This document shows positions 17,378 through 27,288 of a DNA stretch of 64,000 nt, piece by piece. This DNA is from UBA1189 sp045612925 (lineage in GTDB: Bacteria > Bacteroidota > Bacteroidia > Bacteroidales > Bacteroidaceae). The stretch's first letter is position 1; each line of letters opens with the position of its first letter. A program made the translations under genes and the position numbers. The notes below the pieces were generated by a model, which was not told the DNA's origin, ran no database searches, and saw nothing but the letters and a program-made list of their open reading frames with translations. The DNA lies in the NCBI GenBank assembly GCA_045612925.1, contig JAZKZX010000054.1:57559-121558 (forward strand). Direction: 5' to 3'.

Positions 17378-19846
17378 ATGGGAAAAGATAGTTTTATACA
17401 GAGATGGGGTGCCTATGTGGTGGCATTGGTGATATTTGTAGCTATTGCATGCATCTATTGTTCGCCAGCCTTGGAGGGAAAGGTGGTGCATTCGGGTGAC
17501 GGTACCAATGCTACTGCGGCAGTTCAAGAGTCAGTAAAGTATGCCAAGGAAACAGGAGACCACTCGTTTTGGACGGGCTCGATGTTTAGTGGTATGCCCA
17601 ATTATCAGGTAGGTGGGCATCATTATGAGTCAAGTGATTGGCTGAAACCTTTTCGTAAGATTATGCTCAAGGGACACTGGAGTGCTCCATGGATACTTAT
17701 CATCTTCTTTGTTTGTTTCTATGCCCTGATGCGCGCCTTCAGTATCAACAAGTGGCTGAGTATCGTGGGAGCGTTGGCGACGGGATTCTCTTCATACTTC
17801 TTTATTATCATCGCGGCAGGACATAATACGAAGACATCGTCGATAGCCCTCATTTCTGTAGTGGTGGCGGGTTTTTACCTCATTTTCCGGAAACGGTATG
17901 GCTGGGGAGTTGTGCTCACCATGTTGTTCACAGCGATAGGCTTTAGCAATCATCCACAGATGTCGTATTATCTGTTTATGATGATCGGACTTTTCTATAT
18001 CGCTGAACTTTATGCGCATATCAAAGAAAAAAAGTATAAGGATTTGGCTCTTGGCTCGTTACTCTTCTTTGGTTCTCTAATTGTGGGTCTGGGAACTGGT
18101 GCTTCTACCATCTTTGTCAATCAAGAATATGCTGAACAGACGATGCGTGGTGGACATTCAGATCTTGTCAAGACCGATGATGCTGAAAATAAGACCAAGG
18201 GACTTGACCTCGACTATGCCACACAATGGAGTTATGGGGTGGACGAGACGCTATCGTTCTTGATTCCGGGTGTTTTGGGTGGCGCTTCGACCTACGATGT
18301 AGGTACCGACTCTGAATTATATAAGAGCTTGGTGAAGTATGGGGTGCCACGAGTCTCGGCAGCACAATTTTGTGCCAATGTGCCACTCTATTGGGGCGAT
18401 CAACCATTTACTGCAGGTAATGTGTACATGGGCGCCATCGTATGTTTTCTCTTCGTGTTAGGACTGCTCATTGTGAAAGGTCCCTACAAATGGGCAATTT
18501 TGGCGGCCACACTTTTCTCAGTGCTTTTGGCATTGGGACATAACTTCATGTGGTTCACGGAATTGTTCTTCAACTATTTCCCTATGTACAACAAGTTCCG
18601 CGCTGTGTCATCCATACTTATCGTAGCGGAGATAGCGATGCCTCTCTTGGGTTTCTTGGCCATCAAGCAGCTAATGGACGGAGGCGTAGCTAAGGAGAAA
18701 GCCCTCAAGAGCATCTACATTGCAGCTGGGGTGACTGCTGGTATCTGTCTCTTTATCGCTCTGCTTGGTGGAGCAATCTTTGATTTCACAGCTCCCGGTG
18801 ATGCAGGATTAGCATCACAACTCCCAGAAGTTATATACCAAGGAATCTTGACAGAGCGTGTAGCCTTGATGCAGAGCGACGCATGGCGTTCTTCCCTCTT
18901 CATTGCTTTGGCTGCAGCCACACTATGGGCATTTGTCAAGGGATGGCTCAAATGGGGCTATATGGTAGCTCTCCTCGGTGTATTGGTGGTCGCTGATATG
19001 TGGCCTGTCAACAAACGTTATTTTAACGACGACTCTTTCGTGGAAAAGAAGAATACTAAAGCCGCCTTCCAGATGTATCCTTACGAGAAGCAAATATTGC
19101 AGGACAAGGATCCACATTTCCGTGTGATGAACCTCACTACTAGCACATTCAATGATGCACGCACATCGTACTACTTGAAGTCGATAGGTGGATATAGTGC
19201 TGCCAAGCTACGGAGGTATCAGGACCTGATAGACCAGCATATTTCAAAGATGAACATGAATGTCATCGGTATGCTCAATGCCAAATATTTTATTGTTCCC
19301 GATAAGAAAGGCGGACAACCTCAAGTGCAACTCAATCCCTATGCCATGGGTAATGCCTGGTTTGTAGACGAGTTGCAGGTAGTGAACAATGCGAATGAAG
19401 AAAGTGATGCGCTTAACTATATTGACTTGCACACTACGGCCGTAATGGACAAGGAGTTTGCAAGCTATGTGGAGAATTTTACCCCTGGACATGACTCTAC
19501 TGCGGTAGTGCGCCTTACCAAGTATACTCCGCGATATATTGACTACGAGTACACCACTGTAAAACCAGGAACCATTGTCTTCTCCGAGATCTACTATCCC
19601 TATGGTTGGAAAGCTACGATTGATGGTACCCCTGTGGAGCACTATCGCGTGAACTATATGTTGCGCGCGCTCAATGTCCCTGCAGGTAATCACACGATAC
19701 ATTTTGAGTTTGATCCCGATAGTGCAAAGAAGGGAGATACCATCGCCTTGATTTTTATATTTATCATGTATGGAACCATGCTCGGTGTCCTTGCCTATAG
19801 CCTTTACGATGCTATGCGCAAGCGTAAGGCAAAAATGGTGAAATGA
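17378..19846 (+). CDS. YfhO-family polytopic membrane protein
   Basis: 822 residues with about a dozen membrane segments between residues 10 and 550, then a large C-terminal soluble region and one last helix (ALIFIFIMYGTMLGVLAYSLY). The pattern (N-terminal SPALEGKVVHSGDG, internal SGMPNYQ, late EIYYPYGWKATIDG) fits YfhO, a GT-C-fold-like family linked in Firmicutes to glycosylation of cell-wall polymers. In Bacteroidota its role is not established; a lipid-linked sugar transfer reaction is inference. It directly precedes a polysaccharide gene cluster on the other strand, which is suggestive but not proof of a shared pathway. Confidence 0.8.
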   Translation: MGKDSFIQRWGAYVVALVIFVAIACIYCSPALEGKVVHSGDGTNATAAVQESVKYAKETGDHSFWTGSMFSGMPNYQVGGHHYESSDWLKPFRKIMLKGHWSAPWILIIFFVCFYALMRAFSINKWLSIVGALATGFSSYFFIIIAAGHNTKTSSIALISVVVAGFYLIFRKRYGWGVVLTMLFTAIGFSNHPQMSYYLFMMIGLFYIAELYAHIKEKKYKDLALGSLLFFGSLIVGLGTGASTIFVNQEYAEQTMRGGHSDLVKTDDAENKTKGLDLDYATQWSYGVDETLSFLIPGVLGGASTYDVGTDSELYKSLVKYGVPRVSAAQFCANVPLYWGDQPFTAGNVYMGAIVCFLFVLGLLIVKGPYKWAILAATLFSVLLALGHNFMWFTELFFNYFPMYNKFRAVSSILIVAEIAMPLLGFLAIKQLMDGGVAKEKALKSIYIAAGVTAGICLFIALLGGAIFDFTAPGDAGLASQLPEVIYQGILTERVALMQSDAWRSSLFIALAAATLWAFVKGWLKWGYMVALLGVLVVADMWPVNKRYFNDDSFVEKKNTKAAFQMYPYEKQILQDKDPHFRVMNLTTSTFNDARTSYYLKSIGGYSAAKLRRYQDLIDQHISKMNMNVIGMLNAKYFIVPDKKGGQPQVQLNPYAMGNAWFVDELQVVNNANEESDALNYIDLHTTAVMDKEFASYVENFTPGHDSTAVVRLTKYTPRYIDYEYTTVKPGTIVFSEIYYPYGWKATIDGTPVEHYRVNYMLRALNVPAGNHTIHFEFDPDSAKKGDTIALIFIFIMYGTMLGVLAYSLYDAMRKRKAKMVK

Positions 19847-19901
19847 TGAGTGGGAATACGACTCCCCGCTTGATGGAGGAGCTATGCAAAAAAGGATATC
19901 G

Positions 19902-20909
19902 TTACTTGCTCCCCCATATAAGCAGCCGTGTACACTTAAATTGTTTACACCATTGAGCCAATAAGATACATTCGGCAGTAATGACCATGCCTCCAATAAG
20001 TACCCCCAGTATCCCATACGAGGGCAGCATATGACATATACGTGAGACGAGAATAAATATCAGAGTCTGGATATAGTATATAGCCAAGGAATTTCTTCCC
20101 GTGTTTGCTATAAAATCAGCTATCCATGTGGTGGAAAATGTACGAAATAATCCGTAAAGCAGAGGAAGAATCCAACCTAATGCAAATATGGCGATAAGTT
20201 GTCGGTTACAAGTGTGTAGAATATGACTCAATATTCCCCAATCCCACATTCTTGTGCATGGCATATGGCTGGCATATAAAGCTACGGTATACAAAACCAG
20301 CATTCCTACCGATATCCTCATACGTCCCTTTCCTGTATAGATTTTCTCAAGAGAATACTTGCTTGTCATATATCCCATGATAAGGAAAGGGTAAAGGAAG
20401 GTATATTGTGCAGGAATGAAATCGCTGTCTGGGATAAAGTATATCAAGATGCCCGCTAACACATACATCCACACCTTGTCGCCGATTCGTCGGATAAGTA
20501 GAAGCAATAGCTGATTGTAAAGTAGCGCCCATAGAAACCACAGATTGCCGACGCAGGTGTGGAATAGTTCTTTTATGCATCCTGCAATATCATATATGGG
20601 ATGTACCGTCCATTTGATGGCGAAGGCAAGTGCCCCAAAGCTCAAGATGGGAATTCCTAACTGACGCAGACGTCTTACTGCCACTTCCCGTTCGGTGCGG
20701 TGGCTTAAGGTGTGCGCTAAAAGATAGCCGCTGACTGCCATGAATAGCGGCATGTGGAATGTATAGATAAACCTAAATACCGGATTGCTAAAGTATGTCC
20801 CTTGCACGAAATACTCTGCACCATAGCAATATTGTATAGCATGCCCTACGAGTACTAGCAAGATAGCTATTCCCTTGATGAAATCGATATAACTATTTCT
20901 TCCTGTCAT
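19902..20909 (-). CDS. Acyltransferase 3 family membrane protein (polysaccharide O-acetyltransferase type)
   Basis: 335 residues and about ten hydrophobic helices. The N-terminus YIDFIKGIAILLVLVGHA carries the conserved His of acyltransferase family 3 (OafA/NodX type), and RFIYTFHMPLFMAVSGYL is the second signature. Such proteins move an acyl group, often acetyl, across the membrane onto sugars. It is the 3'-most member of the minus-strand polysaccharide genes, 69 bases after the fucosyltransferase. The likely substrate is the glycan made by this cluster (inference). Confidence 0.85.
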   Translation of the reverse strand: MTGRNSYIDFIKGIAILLVLVGHAIQYCYGAEYFVQGTYFSNPVFRFIYTFHMPLFMAVSGYLLAHTLSHRTEREVAVRRLRQLGIPILSFGALAFAIKWTVHPIYDIAGCIKELFHTCVGNLWFLWALLYNQLLLLLIRRIGDKVWMYVLAGILIYFIPDSDFIPAQYTFLYPFLIMGYMTSKYSLEKIYTGKGRMRISVGMLVLYTVALYASHMPCTRMWDWGILSHILHTCNRQLIAIFALGWILPLLYGLFRTFSTTWIADFIANTGRNSLAIYYIQTLIFILVSRICHMLPSYGILGVLIGGMVITAECILLAQWCKQFKCTRLLIWGSK

Positions 20910-20978
20910 TGCCTCGTTTTTGTCTGTTTACTGGCGTGTCATTCTGCTATGTGGAGAGTGATAGATAAAGTGAAATTC

Positions 20979-22001
20979 CTATGAGATGCGTTTGATCAAA
21001 CGGTCAATCTTCCATAGTATACCTTTTCGGCGTGACTTCCAGAAGAATCTTTTATAGAGGTAGTCGCCCATCCCCCGAATACTGTGGCGATAGGCTTTGG
21101 CATAGGTGCGCATACGGTCATTGTAGCGCTTGCCCCAATAGTATCGGCTATAACGAGTAGCTCTGTCGAGTGGCTGCTCAATGATATGTACAAAGAATTC
21201 GGAAAGACGCTGCAAGGTAGTCTCACAACTATCTTCGTTTGGATTCTTTAGTGCTGGTGTCTGTAGCATCTGCAAGCATAGTGCATCGTCACTATCGATG
21301 CGTTTGACCTCGGCCACCACATCGTCCCAAGACACAAAACGATGACAGTTGACGAATGCTCCCTCATTGAAGGTGTCGCCTACAAACTCATCTCCCCAAT
21401 AGATAGGTATGGTTTGTGCTGCGAATGACTGTACCAGTTTTTCAGTGCAATAGCCAGGGTAACTACTGTTTTCAAAGGCAATGCTAAACTTGTGGGTAAG
21501 TTGGAACTGCAATTTATCTGCTACAGGTCCACCTACATTATTGCGATAGCGCCCACCTGATGACACAGTTTTATACTCATTGAGTTTATTGAAGAATTCT
21601 TCGCGATGGGGTGAAGCATTGTTATTAGAATAGACAAAACTGCAGAACTCGGTCTTCCCATCGAGATCTTCAATTTTGTGCTTTGCCTGCATTGCTGCAA
21701 AGTCATTGGCATAAAGGTAGTAAATGGGCAAGCGGAAATAACGATCGCCGAGTGTAAGGCGCTCGAAACCTATGCCGTAGTCGTAGAGGTTGAAGTCGGG
21801 ACACTGGTTCTCACCGGTATAGAATATCTTTACGCAATCATAGCTCAAATGCTCGTCTCCGAAAGCCGAGCAGAAGAGATAGTCGGGCGTGTCGGACAAC
21901 TCTATTTCATACATCTCTGACAGGAGTTGATAGAAAAGACTCTTTTCGGGGATAAAGTCATCCCAGAAATCGACGAATCGTATACGGATAGGTTTCTTCA
22001 T
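20979..22001 (-). CDS. GT10 family alpha-1,3-fucosyltransferase
   Basis: 340 residues. The hallmark donor-binding block is at residues 171-204: KFSIAFENSS, YPGYCTEKLV, then IPIYWGD, matching the alpha-1,3-fucosyltransferase motif of GT10. The N-terminal half has the acceptor-side domain (FYTGEN near 60). It would transfer fucose from GDP-fucose to a GlcNAc or Glc residue, as in Lewis-type structures made by Helicobacter and Bacteroides. Start overlaps the stop of the preceding GT2 gene by 4 bases (ATGA), so the two are translationally coupled. The C-terminus is basic (RRKGILWKIDRLIKR), suiting membrane-surface attachment. Confidence 0.92.
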   Translation of the reverse strand: MKKPIRIRFVDFWDDFIPEKSLFYQLLSEMYEIELSDTPDYLFCSAFGDEHLSYDCVKIFYTGENQCPDFNLYDYGIGFERLTLGDRYFRLPIYYLYANDFAAMQAKHKIEDLDGKTEFCSFVYSNNNASPHREEFFNKLNEYKTVSSGGRYRNNVGGPVADKLQFQLTHKFSIAFENSSYPGYCTEKLVQSFAAQTIPIYWGDEFVGDTFNEGAFVNCHRFVSWDDVVAEVKRIDSDDALCLQMLQTPALKNPNEDSCETTLQRLSEFFVHIIEQPLDRATRYSRYYWGKRYNDRMRTYAKAYRHSIRGMGDYLYKRFFWKSRRKGILWKIDRLIKRIS

Positions 22002-23002
22002 AGGCTCATCTTTGTTTTACGAATATACCAGGGTAGCACCTTGAAGGCTAGACGCAAGCCTTGGCGGATCAGTGTATGTAGCAGGCGCAGCTTACGGTCG
22101 GCATGATAGTAGGGGTTGTTCTTATAATCGGGTACATACTCAAGCAAGTGATTGTGCAGTTTACATACAGTGAGTACTTGAGGATGCTCTTCATTATAGA
22201 TATAAGTGAGCACCCCGAGCAGATGCCCCTTCTTCAAGTATATATAGTCCAATTCATCCTTGTTTACCTTATAAAGATCATGCTTGTGGGCAAATTGCAT
22301 GAGCAGGTCAAAAGATTTTATCTTATCGAGGTATCTTTTAGGATTGCGGCTCTTTGATAGTGATTCTTCGTGGAGAAGATAGTGATACAATGGCTTGTCG
22401 ACACAAGCAATGCGTTGTGCCGTTAGCAATGCACAAGTAAGGAAATAGCTATCCTCGGCACTGCGTGTGGAAGGGAAGCGGATTGCATATTCGTTCAACA
22501 TAGCCCTTCGATAGATGTAGGTCCACATCATAGTCACATAGTGAGTCAGGAAATAGTGTCGGTCACTCTCGCTGAAGATGCCACTCCTAACGATAGGGTT
22601 AGTCATCATTGATGTGGTGTTGCCTTGTTTCAATATCGCTTGGCAGTAAGCGATATCTGCATTGTTATTTTGGGCAGCCTTATAGAGCTGCTCGCAATAA
22701 TCAGATGCTACTATGTCGTCGCTATCAACGAAACAGACATATTCTCCTTGTGCCTCTTCGATACCCACATTCCGTGCCAATCCGGGACCAGAGTTGCTCG
22801 GGGTAGCCAAGAGGCGGAAGGCCTTACCGCTTGGATGCGAGTTGATGAAGCGCCTTGCACGCTCCATGCTATCGTCGTGTCCATGGTCATCGATGAGTAG
22901 CAGTTCTATGTCGTCCATAGTCTGTGCTACAAGCGAAGCAAGGCAAGCCTCGATATAAGCACTTGCATTGTACACGGGAATAATAACCGATATATGGGGC
23001 AT
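21998..23002 (-). CDS. Family 2 glycosyltransferase
   Basis: 334 residues. GT-A fold start ISVIIPVYNASAYIEACLASL, then LLIDDHGHDDS and the metal-binding FVDSDD. Inverting transferase using a nucleotide sugar on the cytoplasmic side. The C-terminal region (residues 230-334) sets acceptor choice and is not informative here. Forms a two- or three-gene unit with the fucosyltransferase (4-base overlap) and the acyltransferase, driven from the divergent promoter at 23039-23075. Confidence 0.9.
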   Translation of the reverse strand: MPHISVIIPVYNASAYIEACLASLVAQTMDDIELLLIDDHGHDDSMERARRFINSHPSGKAFRLLATPSNSGPGLARNVGIEEAQGEYVCFVDSDDIVASDYCEQLYKAAQNNNADIAYCQAILKQGNTTSMMTNPIVRSGIFSESDRHYFLTHYVTMMWTYIYRRAMLNEYAIRFPSTRSAEDSYFLTCALLTAQRIACVDKPLYHYLLHEESLSKSRNPKRYLDKIKSFDLLMQFAHKHDLYKVNKDELDYIYLKKGHLLGVLTYIYNEEHPQVLTVCKLHNHLLEYVPDYKNNPYYHADRKLRLLHTLIRQGLRLAFKVLPWYIRKTKMSL

Positions 23003-23038
23003 ATATCCTAATTTTCAGTATGAATAATTATTACTCCA

Positions 23039-23075
23039 CAAAAGTAGCAAAATAATATTTAAATTCTTACTTTTG
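23039..23075. promoter_or_regulatory. Back-to-back divergent promoters formed by an inverted repeat
   Basis: CAAAAGTA (23039-23046) and TACTTTTG (23068-23075) are perfect -7 elements pointing outward, extended to a 10-bp inverted repeat (CACAAAAGTA/TACTTTTGTG) with 21 bases between. They sit 36 and 31 bases from the start codons at 23002 and 23107. The -33 region of each promoter overlaps the -7 element of the other, so simultaneous use is unlikely (inference). Confidence 0.6.
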
Positions 23076-23106
23076 TGAGACAATAACCATATGTCAGTAT
23101 AAAACT

Positions 23107-23901
23107 ATGATGAGAAATCCTCGACTTTCTGTCGTTACTGTTTCGTATAATACCTATAATTGCATAGAGAAAACCATACAGTCTGTAATCAATCAGACCT
23201 ATCCGAATGTGGAATACCTCATCATTGATGGCGGCAGCACGGATGGGACGCAAGAGATTGTAGGTCGATATAGTGATCGTATTGCCTATTTTGTAAGTGA
23301 GCGTGACAGGGGGCTTTATGATGGGATGAACAAGGGCATAGCAGCTGCAACTGGTGACTACCTCCTTTTTATGAATGCCGATGATGTGTTTGCCAATAAT
23401 GATGTGTTGGCTAAAATAGCTCATTTCATTGAAGAACATCCTGATGCAGATGTCGTATATGGGAATAGCGAACAAGTGTTGGAGTATGGCACATATGAGG
23501 TTAAACCCAAGGTTGCATACATCAACCATAAGATGGCTATATCTCATCAGGCGACATTTGTCAAGCTATCCTTACTGCGTTCGCATCCGTTCGACCTGAA
23601 ATATCGCTATGCGGCAGACTTTGAGCAGTTGTCGTCGCTATATCTTGATGGTTACAAGTTTGTATACATAGACCTATTGGTCGCGCGTGTTGAGATGACT
23701 GGAGGTACCACCTACAACCACTATGTAGCCTCGGCCAACGAGCTCTACGACATCATAGAATCACGCGGAGTAGATGTCACCCGCGAACGCCGCTTGATGA
23801 TTATGCGCAAGCGTATGGTGCGTGCATTCAAGCAATATCTCCCGAAATGCATCACTCTCCCCATACTCCGATTCCTGGCCAAGCACTATAAAGTATTATA
23901 G
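23107..23901 (+). CDS. Family 2 glycosyltransferase (the only plus-strand gene of the cluster)
   Basis: 264 residues. RLSVVTVSYNTYNCIEKTIQS, then YLIIDGGSTDGT and the metal site MNADDVF. It resembles the WcaA/PGL-type GT2 group common in capsule and O-antigen clusters. It points against all other cluster genes; its stop overlaps the stop of the convergent GT4 gene by 6 bases (23896-23901). Two adjacent Met codons start the frame (23107 or 23110). Confidence 0.9.
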   Translation: MMRNPRLSVVTVSYNTYNCIEKTIQSVINQTYPNVEYLIIDGGSTDGTQEIVGRYSDRIAYFVSERDRGLYDGMNKGIAAATGDYLLFMNADDVFANNDVLAKIAHFIEEHPDADVVYGNSEQVLEYGTYEVKPKVAYINHKMAISHQATFVKLSLLRSHPFDLKYRYAADFEQLSSLYLDGYKFVYIDLLVARVEMTGGTTYNHYVASANELYDIIESRGVDVTRERRLMIMRKRMVRAFKQYLPKCITLPILRFLAKHYKVL

Positions 23902-25062
23902 GAGCGAGCGGTATATACTTGCCAATTGCATGGCAGACTTCTCCCACGAGAAGTCTTGTAGTCGTTTTGTACCTTGAAGGATTTTCTTATCACGCTCTCC
24001 ATCGTCATACAATATGCCTTGAAGTGCTTTTGCCAAGCAGCAATCGTCATCTTCGCTACTTATATCGAAATAGCAGGCAGCATCACCTGCGATTTCAGGG
24101 AAACAACTGGCGCGATTCAACAATACAGGACAATGACAAGCGAAGGCTTCGAGGATGGGTATACCAAATCCCTCATAGGCAGAAGGGAACACAAATGCAC
24201 GAGCGTGATGATAAAGATTATACAACTCTGAAGACGATACAAACATCTGCAGCATCTGCCTCTTGATGTCCAATGCAGAGAATAGGGCCAACTCATCCTC
24301 TGTGAATGGAGTTCCCGTGCACACGATTTTCAGATGTGGGTCTGCCTGCAACAACGGGGCACACTGGATCACGAATGGTTTGAAATTCTTGTATGCCACA
24401 TTTCGTGCCCCGACAAACAGTATGTATTTACCCTCTACAATAGGCTTTGGGCTAATTTGCGCCAAGTCGATAGTAGGTCCTCCATGATAAACGACGGAAA
24501 TCTTCTGTTCTGGCACATCGAGCAACTCGATAAGATCACGTTTCGTATTTTCACTTACAGCAACGATATGAGTCGCCTTCTTCACCAACCTCTGGCGTTG
24601 AGCTATCTGGCTATCATTCCGTTGTTTATCTCTCTCCATACGCTCGGAGATAAGGTCATGCACAGTGAGCACAAAGGGCTTGTCCCCCAGATAGGGCAAG
24701 AAGTACTCGTCAAAGAATGTCGGGTGAAAAACATCATAGTCATGACTTTTGATTAGTTCAAGGCTATAGTCCCTATTGATGACCTTTGGAGTGCGTACAC
24801 CAGGTATATAGTTGAGGCAATTGAATAGAAATTCTTTAAGAGGATTATCTACCCCGCCCAAGAATGTACGACGACTACGCGAAAGAGGTTTCAGATCCTC
24901 AACCAACTGTTTCTCCTTAAGATATACATTATCGCTTTCCTTAATGGCGATAACCGAAGATATATCATCGGGCAAATGGGATATTAACTCAGCAAAACAA
25001 CGGGTTACGCCCCCATGTGTCTGCATTGTAAATGCTTGATGGTCGTAGAGTATCTTCATCAC
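23896..25062 (-). CDS. Family 4 glycosyltransferase
   Basis: 388 residues in a GT-B fold. The N-terminal half has the acceptor site (HGGVTRCFAEL), and the C-terminal half has YILFVGARNVAYKNF and the E-x7-E donor motif in AYEGFGIPILEAF. Retaining transferase, typically hexose or mannose. Starts 6 bases after the Stealth gene, so it is in the same transcript as Stealth and the next GT2. Overlaps the convergent GT2 at their stops. Confidence 0.92.
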   Translation of the reverse strand: MMKILYDHQAFTMQTHGGVTRCFAELISHLPDDISSVIAIKESDNVYLKEKQLVEDLKPLSRSRRTFLGGVDNPLKEFLFNCLNYIPGVRTPKVINRDYSLELIKSHDYDVFHPTFFDEYFLPYLGDKPFVLTVHDLISERMERDKQRNDSQIAQRQRLVKKATHIVAVSENTKRDLIELLDVPEQKISVVYHGGPTIDLAQISPKPIVEGKYILFVGARNVAYKNFKPFVIQCAPLLQADPHLKIVCTGTPFTEDELALFSALDIKRQMLQMFVSSSELYNLYHHARAFVFPSAYEGFGIPILEAFACHCPVLLNRASCFPEIAGDAACYFDISSEDDDCCLAKALQGILYDDGERDKKILQGTKRLQDFSWEKSAMQLASIYRSLL

Positions 25063-25068
25063 TTCAGC

Positions 25069-26064
25069 TTATAATTCGAAACTTGATTTCTGGGGTAGTA
25101 TCTCCTCAAAGGCTTCACATACACGTCTTTTGAGTTCGTCAAAATGTTCTATTTTAGCAGAGTCATTAAGAACTAACATTTCTACGTCTTGCTGTCGTAT
25201 ATGGTTTTCGATATCATCGATTGTGTCTTCTGCTACTTCATAGAACTTGGCATCCTTGCTTGTATTCATCGGAGAGAAGTTGCCCGACACCAATTGCCAA
25301 TATCTAAAGAGGTATTGGCTAACGTCATTGACCGAGCGAAAGCGTGTATGGGATGTTGAGGTAAGCTCGTCATCGAAAACCTCCCACACCTCTTCAAAGG
25401 TTTGCTTCAGATAACTATTTGGCAGATGTGGGTCAAAGAAGGCTGAAAACTGGCGATGTGGTAGCATACGCAGCGTGTTTGCCAGTTTTGCGCCATAGGC
25501 CAAGGTTAGCCATTTCTTTCTATTCTTCTTCAGCACCTCCTTCTTGTCGAAATGCCGGTTGATGCATGCGATGTTATTCAATAGAATATGTGGCATCATA
25601 CCCTTTTGTGGATAGAATGCCTCACATATAGCCATATCGCATGGCAGGCCGTCACGGAAGAATCGTTCAGGAGCTATAGGGCGAGTGATGAAGGTGTCAT
25701 CGTTGAAATATACAAATCGGTCAGATAGTCCCTTGATCCGATGAAGATTCAGCTCTATCGGATGCGAACTGAATGTTGGCAACAGTTCGGCGGGCATGTA
25801 ATCCTCGTGCTTCACGCAGCAGAGTTTGGGAGCCTCCTTGTTGAGCCATTCGGGATAATGTCCGCATGTCACAAAATAGATTTTATTGACCCATGGCGCA
25901 AACTTCTCGACACCTCTAAACCAATATTTCAAGTTGTCCCAATCACGAAAACGAATGACACTAGCGCTTTCGTTCTCTTGCTCGGGACGATATTTCTTGT
26001 AGGAGTCTTGCCAAGAGGGGTCATTCCCGTCCACCCATATTATTACAAAATCTATCTTCTCCAT
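25069..26064 (-). CDS. Stealth-family sugar-phosphate transferase
   Basis: 331 residues with the Stealth conserved regions in order: CR1 IDFVIIWVDGNDPSWQ at the start, CR2 RDWDNLKYWFRGVEKFAPWV through VTCGHYPEWLN and FVYFNDDTFI, then CR3/CR4-like blocks near residues 190-300. Stealth proteins are hexose-1-phosphoryltransferases that build phosphodiester-linked capsular polymers. Its presence predicts a phosphodiester in the surface glycan (inference). Sits between GT4 and GT2 genes with gaps of 6 and 12 bases. Confidence 0.9.
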   Translation of the reverse strand: MEKIDFVIIWVDGNDPSWQDSYKKYRPEQENESASVIRFRDWDNLKYWFRGVEKFAPWVNKIYFVTCGHYPEWLNKEAPKLCCVKHEDYMPAELLPTFSSHPIELNLHRIKGLSDRFVYFNDDTFITRPIAPERFFRDGLPCDMAICEAFYPQKGMMPHILLNNIACINRHFDKKEVLKKNRKKWLTLAYGAKLANTLRMLPHRQFSAFFDPHLPNSYLKQTFEEVWEVFDDELTSTSHTRFRSVNDVSQYLFRYWQLVSGNFSPMNTSKDAKFYEVAEDTIDDIENHIRQQDVEMLVLNDSAKIEHFDELKRRVCEAFEEILPQKSSFEL

Positions 26065-26076
26065 TGTCTTGTATTG

Positions 26077-27054
26077 TTACATTTCTTTACCCATCAATCT
26101 GCGATAAAGCAACTTCATCCTCATCAAGAACCTACTCGTGCGATACCCAAGATGTAAGGAAATCCATACAAAAATGCGTTCTTGCAAGGGGTGATTGGGA
26201 GTTGCAGAAAAGGGTAGCTTCTTCAATCTTCCAAATTTTTCGTGATACTCTTGAGGGCTATAGGCACTAATTCGAATGGCTTGGTAGGCCACTGCATGTA
26301 GCTTACTCAAAATATACACCTCATTCTCTTCGTAAGTATTTATATCAAATAGCAGGGACAATGCCTTCTCTTTCTGCAATAAGGTATCTCTCTTTATATG
26401 CCTCATGTATGAGTTGTCGCTGGTGTATAGGTCATAATGGTAGCATGTGGAGGGACAGTACGAGATCGTCAGATCCTGCTGCAATAGGCTTGCGACCAAC
26501 ACCAAGTCCTCTCCACAGTTTAGGCCTTGTACAAAATTGATTTTATGCTCTCTATAGCATGTTGCGCGCACAAGTTTATTCCAGCATGTTCCACCTACCG
26601 ATCCTCTCAACACATCCAAGAATACTTGAGAGGAACTCCTACCTGTTATTTGTTGGCTGATTCTTTCCGATACGCTTCCTCTCTCTGCAATATAATCGCA
26701 AATGACAATATCTGCTTTATCCTGTTGGCTGCATTGATATAGTTCAGACAGGAAGTTTGCATCAATCCAGTCATCAGAGTCTACATGAATAATATATTCT
26801 CCGCAAGCCTGCTCCACTCCAAAATGACGTGTAGAGCCTACACCTTGGTTGATGTTGTGAAATACACGGACACGACTATCTTGATCGGCATACTCATCAC
26901 AAATCTTTCCGGAGCCATCTACACTTCCATCATCAATGAGCAATACTTCAAGATCAGTGAAATTCTGTGTTAATATGCTATCTACACAGCGTTTTAAATG
27001 TTTCTCGGCATTGTATATGGCTACAACTACAGATATCACGGGTTGGTAGTTCAT
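26077..27054 (-). CDS. Family 2 glycosyltransferase
   Basis: 325 residues. ISVVVAIYNAEKHLKRCVDS, then VLLIDDGSVDGSG and HVDSDDW give a standard GT-A transferase of the EpsJ/WaaE-like group. First gene of a GT2-Stealth-GT4 unit. A possible -7 element TATCTTTG (27114-27107) belongs to the intergenic repeat just upstream. Sugar and linkage unknown. Confidence 0.9.
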   Translation of the reverse strand: MNYQPVISVVVAIYNAEKHLKRCVDSILTQNFTDLEVLLIDDGSVDGSGKICDEYADQDSRVRVFHNINQGVGSTRHFGVEQACGEYIIHVDSDDWIDANFLSELYQCSQQDKADIVICDYIAERGSVSERISQQITGRSSSQVFLDVLRGSVGGTCWNKLVRATCYREHKINFVQGLNCGEDLVLVASLLQQDLTISYCPSTCYHYDLYTSDNSYMRHIKRDTLLQKEKALSLLFDINTYEENEVYILSKLHAVAYQAIRISAYSPQEYHEKFGRLKKLPFSATPNHPLQERIFVWISLHLGYRTSRFLMRMKLLYRRLMGKEM

Positions 27055-27106
27055 TCAGATTTAGATTTTGAGTGATAAATGTCTCTTTTTATCTAGTAAT
27101 GTCGCA

Positions 27107-27178
27107 CAAAGATACAAAAAGCGAGCGAAAGAATATTAAGCTTGCTTAAATATTTCACAGTGAGCGACAATATCTTCG
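27107..27178. repeat. Promoter-proximal intergenic repeat, copy 2
   Basis: 72 bases and clearly related to 15571-15644: CAAAGATAC, AGCGAGCGA, AT-rich palindrome around TTAAGCTTGCTTAA, AGTGAGCG, TATCTTCG. As in copy 1 it lies just upstream of a minus-strand start codon and its end supplies TATCTTTG. Confidence 0.7.
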
Positions 27179-27212
27179 AGTTTACTCAAAGATACAAAAC
27201 GACCGATTTAAT

Positions 27213-27236
27213 CGGCACTCATTTATTACAGTGCCG
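27213..27236 (-). terminator. Hairpin after the pyruvyltransferase gene
   Basis: 7-bp stem CGGCACT/AGTGCCG with a 10-base loop, 53 bases after the stop on the minus strand. A short T-run (GTCGTTTTG on the complement) lies about 10 bases beyond, so it is a weak terminator candidate. Confidence 0.4.
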
Positions 27237-27288
27237 GGCGACTGTATATAGCCTCATGGTTTTACACAATGTATGTTCCCTACATGGT

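Noticed and set aside
19847..19901. Possible terminator between the YfhO and acyltransferase genes
   Set aside because: Only a 4-bp GGGA/TCCC pairing and no T-run of note.
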